Assembly (NCBI GenBank): GCA_030651695.1
Contig: JAUSCD010000008.1
Location: forward strand, 62,001 to 126,000
Direction: 5' to 3'
Source of the DNA: Pseudohongiella sp.
Lineage (GTDB): Bacteria > Pseudomonadota > Gammaproteobacteria > Pseudomonadales > Pseudohongiellaceae
Length of the DNA stretch: 64,000 nt
The notes under the pieces are model-generated. The model made no database searches. It was given only the letters and a program-made list of their open reading frames with translations, and was not told where the DNA came from. The position numbers were made by a program, and so were the translations under genes. Positions 52,574 through 61,496 of the stretch are shown in pieces. Numbering within the stretch: position 1 is the first letter of the stretch; every line of letters begins with the position of its first letter.

Positions 52574-54133
52574 TCAAGGTTTGTCGGGCGAAATGAAACC
52601 AGCCTGATAGACGTGCTCGGCCAGACCCACGCCCGCCTCTGACATTGTCAGATATGTCTGGTCAGCGCCTGCAGCGATGATTTTCTTCGCTTCATCGCTG
52701 TGCATGCTATGCGACACTATCAGTCCCGCAAACCCGCTTTTACGCAACTTCTGTGTAGCAATAATTTTTGCCTCCATCTCATTCAATGTCAGAATTACCG
52801 CCTTGACCCCAGTGACATCGAGGTTCTGCCAGAACACCTGATCTTCCGCATCAGCAAAAAACACGTTGTGTCCGAGCTGATTGTGCATCTCGACACGCGC
52901 CGGATCGGAGTCCAGTCCAACCAGTCGGCATTTTTCTTTCAGGTGGTCATAGGCTGCTGTACCGGTACGCCCCAAGCCCATAATCAGGACTTCGGCATCA
53001 CCCAAAGACACTGGCTGTTCATCCGGGTGACGGATATTGCGTTCAAATGGAATCAGCTTGTGCGCCAGTTTTTCATACAGGGGATGTGCGAACCGGTTCA
53101 GCGGGGCACTTACCAGGAATGACAAAGCAGCCGTTAATGCCAGCGGTACCAGCCAGTCAGGTAGCACAATACTGGCAACAATCAAACCAAACTCGCTGTA
53201 GTTGGTCAGGCTTAGACTGGAGAGAAACGCGCTTCGCGCACGCAACCGGAACAAAACCAGCAGCGCAAAAAATACAATGGCTTTCAGTGGCAGCAGGGCT
53301 ACCATAACCAGAGAAAACACCCAGGCATCAACATCAGGCAAGCCACCGATCCCAATCTGCAGGAAGAACCCTACGAGGAAAAACTCTTTGATGCCCCAAA
53401 GCGTTTTGGACAGCTCGCCGGCCTTTTGGTGCTTGGCAAGCAATGCTCCCAGCACCAGAGCGCCCAGCTCGGAACTCAGCCCAACCAGCTCGAATCCATA
53501 TCCACCAACAACCAGCGCCAGCAACAGTCCGAACAACAATTGGAGTTCATCGTGGCCACTCATATCGAGTAGTTTGTAGATCAAAGGCCGTAACAATGGC
53601 AACGTAAATACCAGCAAAGCCCACCAGGACGGCGTGCTGCCTGCAGCAATACTCACAACGACGAGTGCTATCAGATCCTGGATAATCAAAATACCAATCG
53701 CAACGCGACCATGGAAAGATCGCAGCTCACGTTTGGTTTCCAGTATTTTTGCTGCCAGTACCGTGCTGGAAAATGCCAACGCCACCGCGAGCATGATAGC
53801 GGTGTACGTGTCGACGCCGAATACCAAAAATAATGCCGGCGCCAGTAACACTACAGAAATCAGAAAATGAATCAGACCACCGCCGATGACTTCGGCTTTG
53901 AACAAATTGGCCAGGTTAAGCTTCAATCCAACGGTAAACAGAAGTAGCAGCACGCCCAGATGTGCTACGTGATCCAGCACCTCGCCCGCTTCTGACGGCA
54001 TGCCCATGTCGGCAGAAAAAGTCGAAATCGCAAACCCTGCTGCGAGATATCCCACAAGCGGCGGCAAGCCCACAGCGCGAACCAGCAAACCAATACTAAA
54101 CGCAAACCCGATCCACACTGCTTCCAACAACAT
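52574..54133 (-). CDS. CPA2-family cation:proton antiporter with TrkA-N domain (KefB/YbaL-like)
   Basis: 519 aa. About 12-13 membrane helices include VGLPPLVGYLAAGFAIS, GVLLLLFTVGLKLNL and LAFSSTVLAAKILE, typical of CPA2 exchangers. A C-terminal cytoplasmic TrkA-N (RCK) domain begins ADAEVLIMGLGRTGTAAYDHL in register with the Rossmann glycines (GLGRTG), and DSDPARVE marks the nucleotide-contact strand. Probably a K+ or Na+/H+ antiporter gated by nucleotide or glutathione. Ends exactly at the neighbouring convergent gene. Confidence 0.88.
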   Translation of the reverse strand: MLLEAVWIGFAFSIGLLVRAVGLPPLVGYLAAGFAISTFSADMGMPSEAGEVLDHVAHLGVLLLLFTVGLKLNLANLFKAEVIGGGLIHFLISVVLLAPALFLVFGVDTYTAIMLAVALAFSSTVLAAKILETKRELRSFHGRVAIGILIIQDLIALVVVSIAAGSTPSWWALLVFTLPLLRPLIYKLLDMSGHDELQLLFGLLLALVVGGYGFELVGLSSELGALVLGALLAKHQKAGELSKTLWGIKEFFLVGFFLQIGIGGLPDVDAWVFSLVMVALLPLKAIVFFALLVLFRLRARSAFLSSLSLTNYSEFGLIVASIVLPDWLVPLALTAALSFLVSAPLNRFAHPLYEKLAHKLIPFERNIRHPDEQPVSLGDAEVLIMGLGRTGTAAYDHLKEKCRLVGLDSDPARVEMHNQLGHNVFFADAEDQVFWQNLDVTGVKAVILTLNEMEAKIIATQKLRKSGFAGLIVSHSMHSDEAKKIIAAGADQTYLTMSEAGVGLAEHVYQAGFISPDKP

Positions 54134-54159
54134 TTATTGTTTCCCTGATTCCTGCCGGC

Positions 54160-55458
54160 TCAAGCCATCAGTTCTTTGATTCCGGCTAAAGCCCTGTCGA
54201 CATGCGAAACAGTGTTGTAGATACCCGGACATAGACGCAAACCTCCGGTACCTGCGCCTGCAATTCCAAACTCATCATACAAACGATTGGAAAGTGTGCC
54301 ACCCTGCCCCGCCGGTACCTGCACAATTACCACACCAAAGCTGAGTGATTCATCCATCGGCGTCACCAGAGGCAAGCCGAGATCAACAACGCCTTGCTTC
54401 AAATATTGCGACAATCGGACAATGCGTTGCTCAATACGGACAGCGCCAATGCTATTGTGAATACGAGCTGCCACACCCAACGCGGCTAACGCCGCATCAT
54501 CGCGCTGGCCGAGTGATTCAAACTTACGGGCACCAACAAGACGGGTCTCCGGCCCATTACCCCAGCCGGATGCAACAACTCCAGGCCATATCCGCGCAAT
54601 ATTGTCTGACTTTACATAAAGCAAACCCGTTTCCTTCGGCCCCATAAACCATTTGTGTGCACTGGCTGTAAACGAATCCACATCCAGCGCTTTTAAATCC
54701 AGCTCCATCGCCCCCCAGGTTTGTGCGCCGTCAACGTGTACAAAAATTCCACGTGTTTTCGCTGCTTGAACCAGCTCGGCTAAAGGCAGCTTGATGCCAC
54801 TGACATTGGACACATGAGTCACAGCAAGCACGCGCGTTTTATCGGTAAATTGCGATACAAAGGCCTGCAGCAGCTGCTCGGGGTTTTGCAAATTCGCAGG
54901 TGTAGCTACTTTGATGACACTAAAACCATAACGCGCTGCCCGCACATCCCAGGCAACGTGATTGGTGGGATGATTTTCATCCCAGATAATCACTTCATCA
55001 CCAACGGTCAAATCCAGTCCACTGTTGACGATGTTGTTGGCTTCGCTGGTATTTCGCACCAGTGCTACCTCATCCGCGCTGACATTCAGTTGCGCTGCGA
55101 CCAAAGCACGGGCATCCTCCAGCAAAACAGCAAACTTGCCACGATTGTTAAAAGAACAATCCTGATCAATATCCGCCGTCAACTGTGTCACCTGCTCCGC
55201 TACTGTACGAAACGACGGGCACAGATTGGCGGCATTCATGGGCACAGTATTTTCCGGGAAAGAAAACTGTTCACGCACCATCTGCCAGTAGTCCTCACCT
55301 GAAAGATTCTGACTGAACTGACTGGACACAGCATCTTGTGCGATTGCCAGTCTGGATGACAGAGCAGCAGCGCCCAGCATCAGAGCTCCACCAGTTTTTA
55401 GCGTACTGCCCAGAAAATGACGACGACTGATTTTGTTGTTGCTGCGTTCAACACTCAT
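54160..55458 (-). CDS. Tat-exported class V aminotransferase-like PLP enzyme
   Basis: 432 aa. The N-terminal twin-arginine signal is KISRRHFLGSTLKTGGALML. The PLP fold follows, with VRNTSEANNIVNSGLDL, the pocket Asp region VHVDGAQTWGA and the Schiff-base Lys in SFTASAHKWFMGPKETG. Class V members include cysteine desulfurases and isopenicillin-N-epimerase-like proteins; the segment here fits the latter, with unknown substrate. PLP enzymes are normally cytoplasmic; Tat export of a folded PLP protein is plausible. Its start overlaps the stop of the upstream amidohydrolase gene (ATGA). Confidence 0.87.
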   Translation of the reverse strand: MSVERSNNKISRRHFLGSTLKTGGALMLGAAALSSRLAIAQDAVSSQFSQNLSGEDYWQMVREQFSFPENTVPMNAANLCPSFRTVAEQVTQLTADIDQDCSFNNRGKFAVLLEDARALVAAQLNVSADEVALVRNTSEANNIVNSGLDLTVGDEVIIWDENHPTNHVAWDVRAARYGFSVIKVATPANLQNPEQLLQAFVSQFTDKTRVLAVTHVSNVSGIKLPLAELVQAAKTRGIFVHVDGAQTWGAMELDLKALDVDSFTASAHKWFMGPKETGLLYVKSDNIARIWPGVVASGWGNGPETRLVGARKFESLGQRDDAALAALGVAARIHNSIGAVRIEQRIVRLSQYLKQGVVDLGLPLVTPMDESLSFGVVIVQVPAGQGGTLSNRLYDEFGIAGAGTGGLRLCPGIYNTVSHVDRALAGIKELMA

Positions 55459-57152
55459 TGTGCTGATGCCGCGGAATCAAACACCAGACGACCACCTACC
55501 CAGGTTTCAGCAACTTCAGTTTTCCAGATTTCTGTTGGCTCGATTTCAAAGATATCCTGCTCAATCAGAATAAAATCGGCTTTTTTCCCGGGCTCAAGCG
55601 TACCCAGTTCGTTTTCCTGATGTGCAGCAAACGCCGCATCCAGTGTAAAACTCAGCAGCGCTTCTTCATGTGTCATACGTTCCTCAGGGAACCAGCCGCC
55701 TGGTGGTTCATTGTTATGATCCTGACGGGTAATCGAAGCGTGAAGACCAAAGAAGGGATTCGCAGGTTCGACCGGGAAGTCTGACCCGTTGGCAATAATG
55801 GCACCGCTATCCAGCAGTTTGCGCCAGGCGTAAGCGCCGTGGATACGCACATCTCCGATACGATCCTGAGCCATGTTTTTATCACTGGTGGCATGCATGC
55901 CTTGCATGGATGGAATCACACCGAGTTCGCTGAAACGCAGAATGTCTTCGTATCGCAGAATCTGTGCGTGTTCAATGCGATGACGGAGTGCGCGGGTGTC
56001 AGTGTTCTGAATCAGCGCCTCAAAATTATCCATCACAATCATGTTGGCGCCATCACCAATAGCGTGCACGTTGACCTGAAAACCCGCTTCCATGGACTGA
56101 TTCATCAGCTGCGTCAGGCGCTCAGGCGTAATCTGCAACAGGCCGCGATGTCCGGGCATGTCAGTGTAGTCTTCATTAAGATAAGCACCCCGGCTGCCAA
56201 GCGCTCCGTCTGCAGAGATCTTTACGCTACGCACAGAGAATGTTCCGTCATCGCTCAGGAAATGCCCTTCTGCAAGCCGCATCCCCAGCATCGGATCAAG
56301 CCCTGCCAGCATGGCATAAACACGAATCGGCAGAGGGCCTTGCGCCAATAACTCTTTATAGGCCTGCAAGGTTGTACTGTTGACACTGGCATCATGCACA
56401 CTGGTCAGACCCTCTGCTGCCAGTGCTTCCATTGCCCGGCGCAGCGCGAGCTTCTGATCGTCCAGACTGGGCTGCGGAATATGCTGGGTGATATAACGCA
56501 TGGCGTTGTTCACAAAGGTACCCGTTGGGCGACCCTCTGAGTCCCGCATGATCATGCCGCCATCAGGATCCTGTGTGGTGGCGTCCACACCAGCCAGCTC
56601 AATGGCCGCGCGATTGGCCCAGCCTGCGTGACCATCAATACGGCTGAACCACATGGGCACATCAGAGTTAGCCGCTTCCAAAGCCGCCGCTGACGGAAAT
56701 TCGTTGCTGTCCCACAGCACCTGATTCCATCCCCGCCCCTGAATCCACTGCAGACCCGGATTGGCTTGCTGGAATTCAACCACGCGTTGCACTGCTTCAG
56801 CTTCCGAGCGGGTGCCAGTCATATCTACACGCAACAGGCTAAGACCGTAATTCAGGATATGACCGTGGGCGTCAATAAGGCCGGGCAACAGGGTTTTACC
56901 TTCGCCGTCGATAACTGCCAGTTCATCATCAACCGGTAATGGGTCTGCAGCCGTAAACACCTGATCAATCGTGTCACCCGTGAATTGCAGCGCGCTGAAC
57001 TTTACCAACTCCCGGTTGCTGTTCATGGTGTAGCCATTGACGTTGATGATCAGGGTCGAAGCCGGCTCAGCATTCTGGGCCAATGATGGTTGTCCCAGCA
57101 CAGAAGAAACCATCAAAGTGGCAGCAAGTAACAGGGGTTTGTGAACGCGCAT
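55455..57152 (-). CDS. Secreted amidohydrolase (YtcJ-like, amidohydrolase family 3)
   Basis: 565 aa with a signal peptide ending near PSLAQN. Metal-binding HxH is in LLPGLIDAHGHILNYG, and the central EHAQILRYEDILRF and the last NGSDFPVEPANPFFGLHASI are typical of YtcJ-like metal-dependent hydrolases. The ATG at 57152 is chosen as it begins a Sec-type leader (MRVHKPLLLAATLMVSSVLG). Substrate unknown. Coupled to the PLP enzyme gene downstream. Confidence 0.9.
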   Translation of the reverse strand: MRVHKPLLLAATLMVSSVLGQPSLAQNAEPASTLIINVNGYTMNSNRELVKFSALQFTGDTIDQVFTAADPLPVDDELAVIDGEGKTLLPGLIDAHGHILNYGLSLLRVDMTGTRSEAEAVQRVVEFQQANPGLQWIQGRGWNQVLWDSNEFPSAAALEAANSDVPMWFSRIDGHAGWANRAAIELAGVDATTQDPDGGMIMRDSEGRPTGTFVNNAMRYITQHIPQPSLDDQKLALRRAMEALAAEGLTSVHDASVNSTTLQAYKELLAQGPLPIRVYAMLAGLDPMLGMRLAEGHFLSDDGTFSVRSVKISADGALGSRGAYLNEDYTDMPGHRGLLQITPERLTQLMNQSMEAGFQVNVHAIGDGANMIVMDNFEALIQNTDTRALRHRIEHAQILRYEDILRFSELGVIPSMQGMHATSDKNMAQDRIGDVRIHGAYAWRKLLDSGAIIANGSDFPVEPANPFFGLHASITRQDHNNEPPGGWFPEERMTHEEALLSFTLDAAFAAHQENELGTLEPGKKADFILIEQDIFEIEPTEIWKTEVAETWVGGRLVFDSAASAQ

Positions 57153-57396
57153 GATGTTGTTTTTCCGTAATGATTTATTAATGTTTCTGCAGTCAGGCAT
57201 CTGCAGCCCTGTACAAGAGCAGCCACGACACGTCAGATGCGCTCAGTTTACTCACATCAACTGTGGTCGTATACGGTAAAAACCTACCCGTTTTCTGCCA
57301 TTTACCTGTGCCCCCGAATAAACCTCTGGTGCCAGTAAGGTCCCACAGGGTTATACTCGATCCCGTCCCGACAATAACAAAGAATGAGTATGACCC

Positions 57397-58341
57397 ATGC
57401 CACATCTAAATCTGTCTGCCAAACCGCTTGTACGTTATTTCGCCTGCCTTTTGCTGACGGGTTCGTTGGCCGCCGGCCCGGCATTCGCCACTGAATTGAC
57501 GCTGGTCAGGTACGGTCCGATCGGTCAGGAAAAACCGGGCTTGCTTGATGCCCAGAACCAGATCCGGGATTTGTCAGCGCATATCAGCGACATCACACCA
57601 GATCAGTTATCAGACGAAAGTCTGGCTCGCCTCGCAGGCATTGCGCTGAGCTCTTTGCCCATCGTCAGCGGTAATCCGCGTCTGGCAGAACCCGTGACGG
57701 GCGTGCAGAAAATTATTGCCATAGGTTTTAACTATGTCGACCACGCAGCTGAGATGGCTGTTGAGCTGCCAACAGAGCCGCTGGTTTTTATGAAATCAGT
57801 GACAGCGATCTCCGGCCCGTTTGAACCGGTTGTGCAACCCCGGGGCGTCACCAAACTGGATTATGAAGCGGAGCTGGTTGTGGTCATTGGCAAAAAAGCC
57901 CAATACGTCAGCGCAGCTGATGCGCTGGATTACGTCGCAGGTTACAGCACCGGCAATGATGTCTCAGAGCGGGCCTTCCAGCGGGAACGTGGCGGTCAGT
58001 TTGTAAAAGGTAAAAGCGCCGACACCTTTGCACCTTTTGGCCCCTATCTTGTCACCCGCAGCAGTATTGATGACGTACAAAACCTTGCAGTGTGGTCAGA
58101 AATCAATGGCGAAATGCGCCAGCAAGGCAACACCAGTCAGATGGTATTCGGTGTCGCCGAGATTGTGAGCTACCTCAGCCAGTTCATGACTTTGATGCCC
58201 GGCGATCTGATTTATACCGGCACTCCGGAAGGCGTCGGTGATGGCATGACCCCGCCACAGTATCTGCAGCCCGGTGACGTGGTGCGCATTGGTGTGGAAG
58301 GCCTGGGCGATATGCGTCAGCTTATTGAACCTCCGCGTTGA
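57397..58341 (+). CDS. Fumarylacetoacetate-hydrolase family protein with signal peptide
   Basis: 314 aa. FAH fold: IIAIGFNYVDHAAEM, VFMKSVTAISGPFEP, metal ligands in YEAELVVVIGKKA, and GNDVSERAFQRERGG and GDLIYTGTPEGVG near the end. Family enzymes hydrolyse or decarboxylate 2-oxoacid derivatives in the cytoplasm. This one starts with a Sec-type signal (YFACLLLTGSLAAGPAFA), which is unusual. Divergent from the amidohydrolase gene, with 244 bp between them. Confidence 0.87.
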   Translation: MPHLNLSAKPLVRYFACLLLTGSLAAGPAFATELTLVRYGPIGQEKPGLLDAQNQIRDLSAHISDITPDQLSDESLARLAGIALSSLPIVSGNPRLAEPVTGVQKIIAIGFNYVDHAAEMAVELPTEPLVFMKSVTAISGPFEPVVQPRGVTKLDYEAELVVVIGKKAQYVSAADALDYVAGYSTGNDVSERAFQRERGGQFVKGKSADTFAPFGPYLVTRSSIDDVQNLAVWSEINGEMRQQGNTSQMVFGVAEIVSYLSQFMTLMPGDLIYTGTPEGVGDGMTPPQYLQPGDVVRIGVEGLGDMRQLIEPPR

Positions 58342-58392
58342 GGACTGATGCAGCACATTGGTACCTCCAACAAGACCGGGGCGTGGTAACAC

Positions 58393-61005
58393 ATGGACAA
58401 ATCCGTTCAACATAACACCGACGACACCATCTCCAGTGTCAGCCCTCTGGTGCTTGCACTACTCTACGCCGTATTCGCCGGCGCATGGATTTTGCTGTCG
58501 GGGTATCTGCTTGTATTTGTAGCAGAGGATCCGTCTGTGCAAGCCCGGGCCGAACTCGCCAAGGGGCTCGGTTTTGTGTTGGTCACCAGCCTGCTTTTGC
58601 ACAGGCTGTTACGTAACCAACTTGTGCTGGAGCTGAATGAGGCATCCATTGGCGCCCGGCGCAGTCAGCGACGCAGTCTGCTGGTAGCCGGCAGCATGTT
58701 ATTACTGGTGCCGCTGATCGGCATTGCAATTGTCCGCATCTACGGCCCGGCGCAAGAGCGCAACATAGGCAATAACTTACAGGCAATCGCTCAACTTCAG
58801 GCGAATCAGGTTGAACACTGGCATCAACACCGGTTGTCAGATGCAGCCGCTATGGCGAGCAACCGTTTCTTTCTGGAATCCGTGTACTACAGTTTGCAAG
58901 GCGACACCGAAGCTGCTGTCGAGGCACAAACAACATTGCAAACCGTCGTCAATGCAAGCGGCTACAGCGCGTTACTGCTGACGGATGCACAATTGCAGCC
59001 AGTGCTGATGGCCGGCCAGGAGATCGTGCCGGGCCAACGCATTACAGAACTGTTGTCCGGCCCATCCAATCAAGGTGTCCGCCATACAAGTCTGTACCAA
59101 AACGAACTGGGCAGACCCGTGCTCGACTTTCTACTGATGCTCGACCTGCGTACTGTTGCTCCGACAGAGGCAAGTCAGCAAGATGCAATTGCGTACCTGA
59201 TTCTGCGTACCGATCCGGAGCAGACACTGTTTCCTCTGATTCTGGAATGGCCGGGGGCAAGTCAAAGCGCTGAAACCATGCTGGTACAACAGTATCAGGG
59301 TGAACTGGTTTACCTGACTCCTTCTCGCGACCATACCTACTCGTCTATCCCGGCAATAACAATCACCCATCCGCATCTGGTTGCTGCCGAGGCGGCGCGA
59401 ACAAGGGCAACCAACTGGAAGCGTGGAGTGGACTATCGCAATGTCGATGTTCTTGGCGCCTACGCACCGGTTGATAACACCGACTGGGTAATTGTCAGTA
59501 AAGTTGATCGGGCTGAGGCGCTGGCAGGCGTCACGGAACTTGCCTATTGGGTAAGCCTGATCGTTTTTGTAGCTCTCACTGCCATGGCAGCGACACTTGT
59601 CATGTTATGGCTGCAGCAACGACGTGTTTACCAGCTTATTCTGCAAGCGCGGCGTGCCGAAGAAAATATCACCCGGCGTGAATCTATGCTTCGTATCGAG
59701 CATCTGGCCAGCCATGACAGTCTGACAGATCTGCCCAACCGTATCATGCTGGTTGAACGCATCAGAAACGCCATCATCAACGCAGAGCAAAACAAACAAT
59801 CACTTGCGATTCTCTTTATTGATCTGGATAAATTCAAACTGGTGAATGATTCACTTGGCCATGACTGCGGAGATATTGTTCTGAAAGAAACAGCTCTGCG
59901 CATCAGACGCGTTTTAAGCCGGGATGACAGCGCAAGCAGGGTCGGTGGTGACGAGTTTGTCGTGTTGTTGCCCTTGCTTCACTCAGTGGATCAGGCAACA
60001 CAAATGGCAAGCCGCCTTGTGAGCGAAATTGCCTGCCCTATCATGGTGAATAGTCACGATGTCATTCTCACAGCCAGTGTGGGTATCGCGCTTTATCCCG
60101 AGCACAGCAAAAGTGCAGAAGACCTGCTCAGACTGGCAGATATGGCCATGCTGTCGGCCAAACAGGCAGGCCGGAACCAGTTCCATTTTGTACGTGACGA
60201 ACAGGGCACTGATGCCGGTCAGCGTCTTCAATTGCTCCACGATCTGCACAACGCCGTCAGCAAACAACAACTGCGGCTTCATTATCAACCGCAGTTCAAC
60301 CTTAGGGACAACACTCTGGTCGGACTGGAAGCACTGCTTCGCTGGCAACGCAACGACAAGACACTGGTGTCTCCGGGCGAGTTCATCCCCTTGGCAGAAG
60401 ACACTGGTCTTATCCTGCCTATTGGCGCGTGGACTTTGCAGGAATCATGTCGACAGGCTGCGATTTGGCGGCGTCAGGGTTTACTTGACTGCCCTGTCGC
60501 GGTCAACGTCTCAGCACTGCAATTCAGACAGCCGAACTTTGTTGATCACGTCATTCACGCCATCGAGTCACACAACCTGCCGCCCGACGCGCTGGAGCTG
60601 GAATTAACTGAAAGCGTGGTAATGATGGGCATGAATCATGTCAGGAATACCCTTGCACGTCTGATAGAACTCAACGTGCAGTTTGCCATTGACGATTTTG
60701 GCACCGGATACTCGAGCTTGTCCTATTTGCGGCAATTCCCGGCACAACGCCTGAAGATAGACCAATCTTTTGTCAGCGCATTGCCGGACGACCCTGACGC
60801 AGCAGCCATTACACGCGCTATTGTCAGTCTCGGCCACACCCTTGGTATGGTTACCATTGCAGAGGGTGTCGAGACTCAGGCGCAGGCAGACTTTCTGCGG
60901 GAGATTGGTTGTGAACAAGGTCAGGGCTTCCTGTTTTCAAAACCACTCCCCATTGACTTGCTTGAACCATGGCTCGATGACCATAAATCAAGGAACGCGC
61001 ACTGA
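58393..61005 (+). CDS. Membrane GGDEF-EAL protein with large periplasmic sensor
   Basis: 870 aa. The N-terminus has three hydrophobic helices (about residues 17-43, 58-75, 97-115), a periplasmic sensor of about 280 residues and a further helix near 390-415. The GGDEF domain has GGDEF at 518-522, but the usual RxxD site is replaced by SRDD. The EAL domain is complete: EALLRW (Glu646), NVSALQF, ELTESV, IDDFGTGYSSL, KIDQSF, EGVETQ and QGFLFSKPL. Cyclase or phosphodiesterase, or both; an EAL-dominated role is likely. Followed after 2 bp by ybaK. Confidence 0.92.
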   Translation: MDKSVQHNTDDTISSVSPLVLALLYAVFAGAWILLSGYLLVFVAEDPSVQARAELAKGLGFVLVTSLLLHRLLRNQLVLELNEASIGARRSQRRSLLVAGSMLLLVPLIGIAIVRIYGPAQERNIGNNLQAIAQLQANQVEHWHQHRLSDAAAMASNRFFLESVYYSLQGDTEAAVEAQTTLQTVVNASGYSALLLTDAQLQPVLMAGQEIVPGQRITELLSGPSNQGVRHTSLYQNELGRPVLDFLLMLDLRTVAPTEASQQDAIAYLILRTDPEQTLFPLILEWPGASQSAETMLVQQYQGELVYLTPSRDHTYSSIPAITITHPHLVAAEAARTRATNWKRGVDYRNVDVLGAYAPVDNTDWVIVSKVDRAEALAGVTELAYWVSLIVFVALTAMAATLVMLWLQQRRVYQLILQARRAEENITRRESMLRIEHLASHDSLTDLPNRIMLVERIRNAIINAEQNKQSLAILFIDLDKFKLVNDSLGHDCGDIVLKETALRIRRVLSRDDSASRVGGDEFVVLLPLLHSVDQATQMASRLVSEIACPIMVNSHDVILTASVGIALYPEHSKSAEDLLRLADMAMLSAKQAGRNQFHFVRDEQGTDAGQRLQLLHDLHNAVSKQQLRLHYQPQFNLRDNTLVGLEALLRWQRNDKTLVSPGEFIPLAEDTGLILPIGAWTLQESCRQAAIWRRQGLLDCPVAVNVSALQFRQPNFVDHVIHAIESHNLPPDALELELTESVVMMGMNHVRNTLARLIELNVQFAIDDFGTGYSSLSYLRQFPAQRLKIDQSFVSALPDDPDAAAITRAIVSLGHTLGMVTIAEGVETQAQADFLREIGCEQGQGFLFSKPLPIDLLEPWLDDHKSRNAH

Positions 61006-61007
61006 TC

Positions 61008-61484
61008 ATGACACCCGCCGTCAATATCGCCCGCAAAGCCGGCATAAAACATGTTATTCACGAATATAGCCACGACACGGCCCACGAATCCTATGGACTG
61101 GAGGCAGCAGAAAAAATGGGTGTGGCGCCGGAGCGTGTTTTTAAAACGCTGGTTGTAGCGCTCGAATCCAAAGAGCTGATAGTTGGCGTTGTGCCGGTTA
61201 GCGCCATGCTGAACATGAAACAGATTGCTAAAGCCGCCGGCGCCAAAAAAGCGGCAATGGCAGCGGCAGCGGACGTACAACGCAGCAGCGGCTACGTTCT
61301 GGGTGGCGTCAGTCCATTGGGACAAAAAAAGTCATTGCGCACTTTTATCGATGAGTCTGCTACGCGGTTCACGACCATTTTTGTCAGCGCAGGAAAACGC
61401 GGGCTGGAGATTGAACTGGCCCCATCCGATCTTGCCGCACTGACACGAGGCCATTTTTCGGGCATCGCAGATGACGAGCATTAA
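61008..61484 (+). CDS. ybaK: Cys-tRNA(Pro)/Cys-tRNA(Cys) deacylase YbaK
   Basis: 158 aa trans-editing factor that hydrolyses misacylated Cys-tRNA(Pro). YbaK/EbsC motifs: YGLEAAEKMGVAPERVFKTL with the essential Lys, AAGAKKAAMAAAADVQRSSG, and GGVSPLGQKK. The length fits E. coli YbaK (159 aa). Starts 2 bp after the GGDEF-EAL gene, so it is likely read through from it. Confidence 0.93.
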   Translation: MTPAVNIARKAGIKHVIHEYSHDTAHESYGLEAAEKMGVAPERVFKTLVVALESKELIVGVVPVSAMLNMKQIAKAAGAKKAAMAAAADVQRSSGYVLGGVSPLGQKKSLRTFIDESATRFTTIFVSAGKRGLEIELAPSDLAALTRGHFSGIADDEH

Positions 61485-61496
61485 CAGTCAGAGAAA

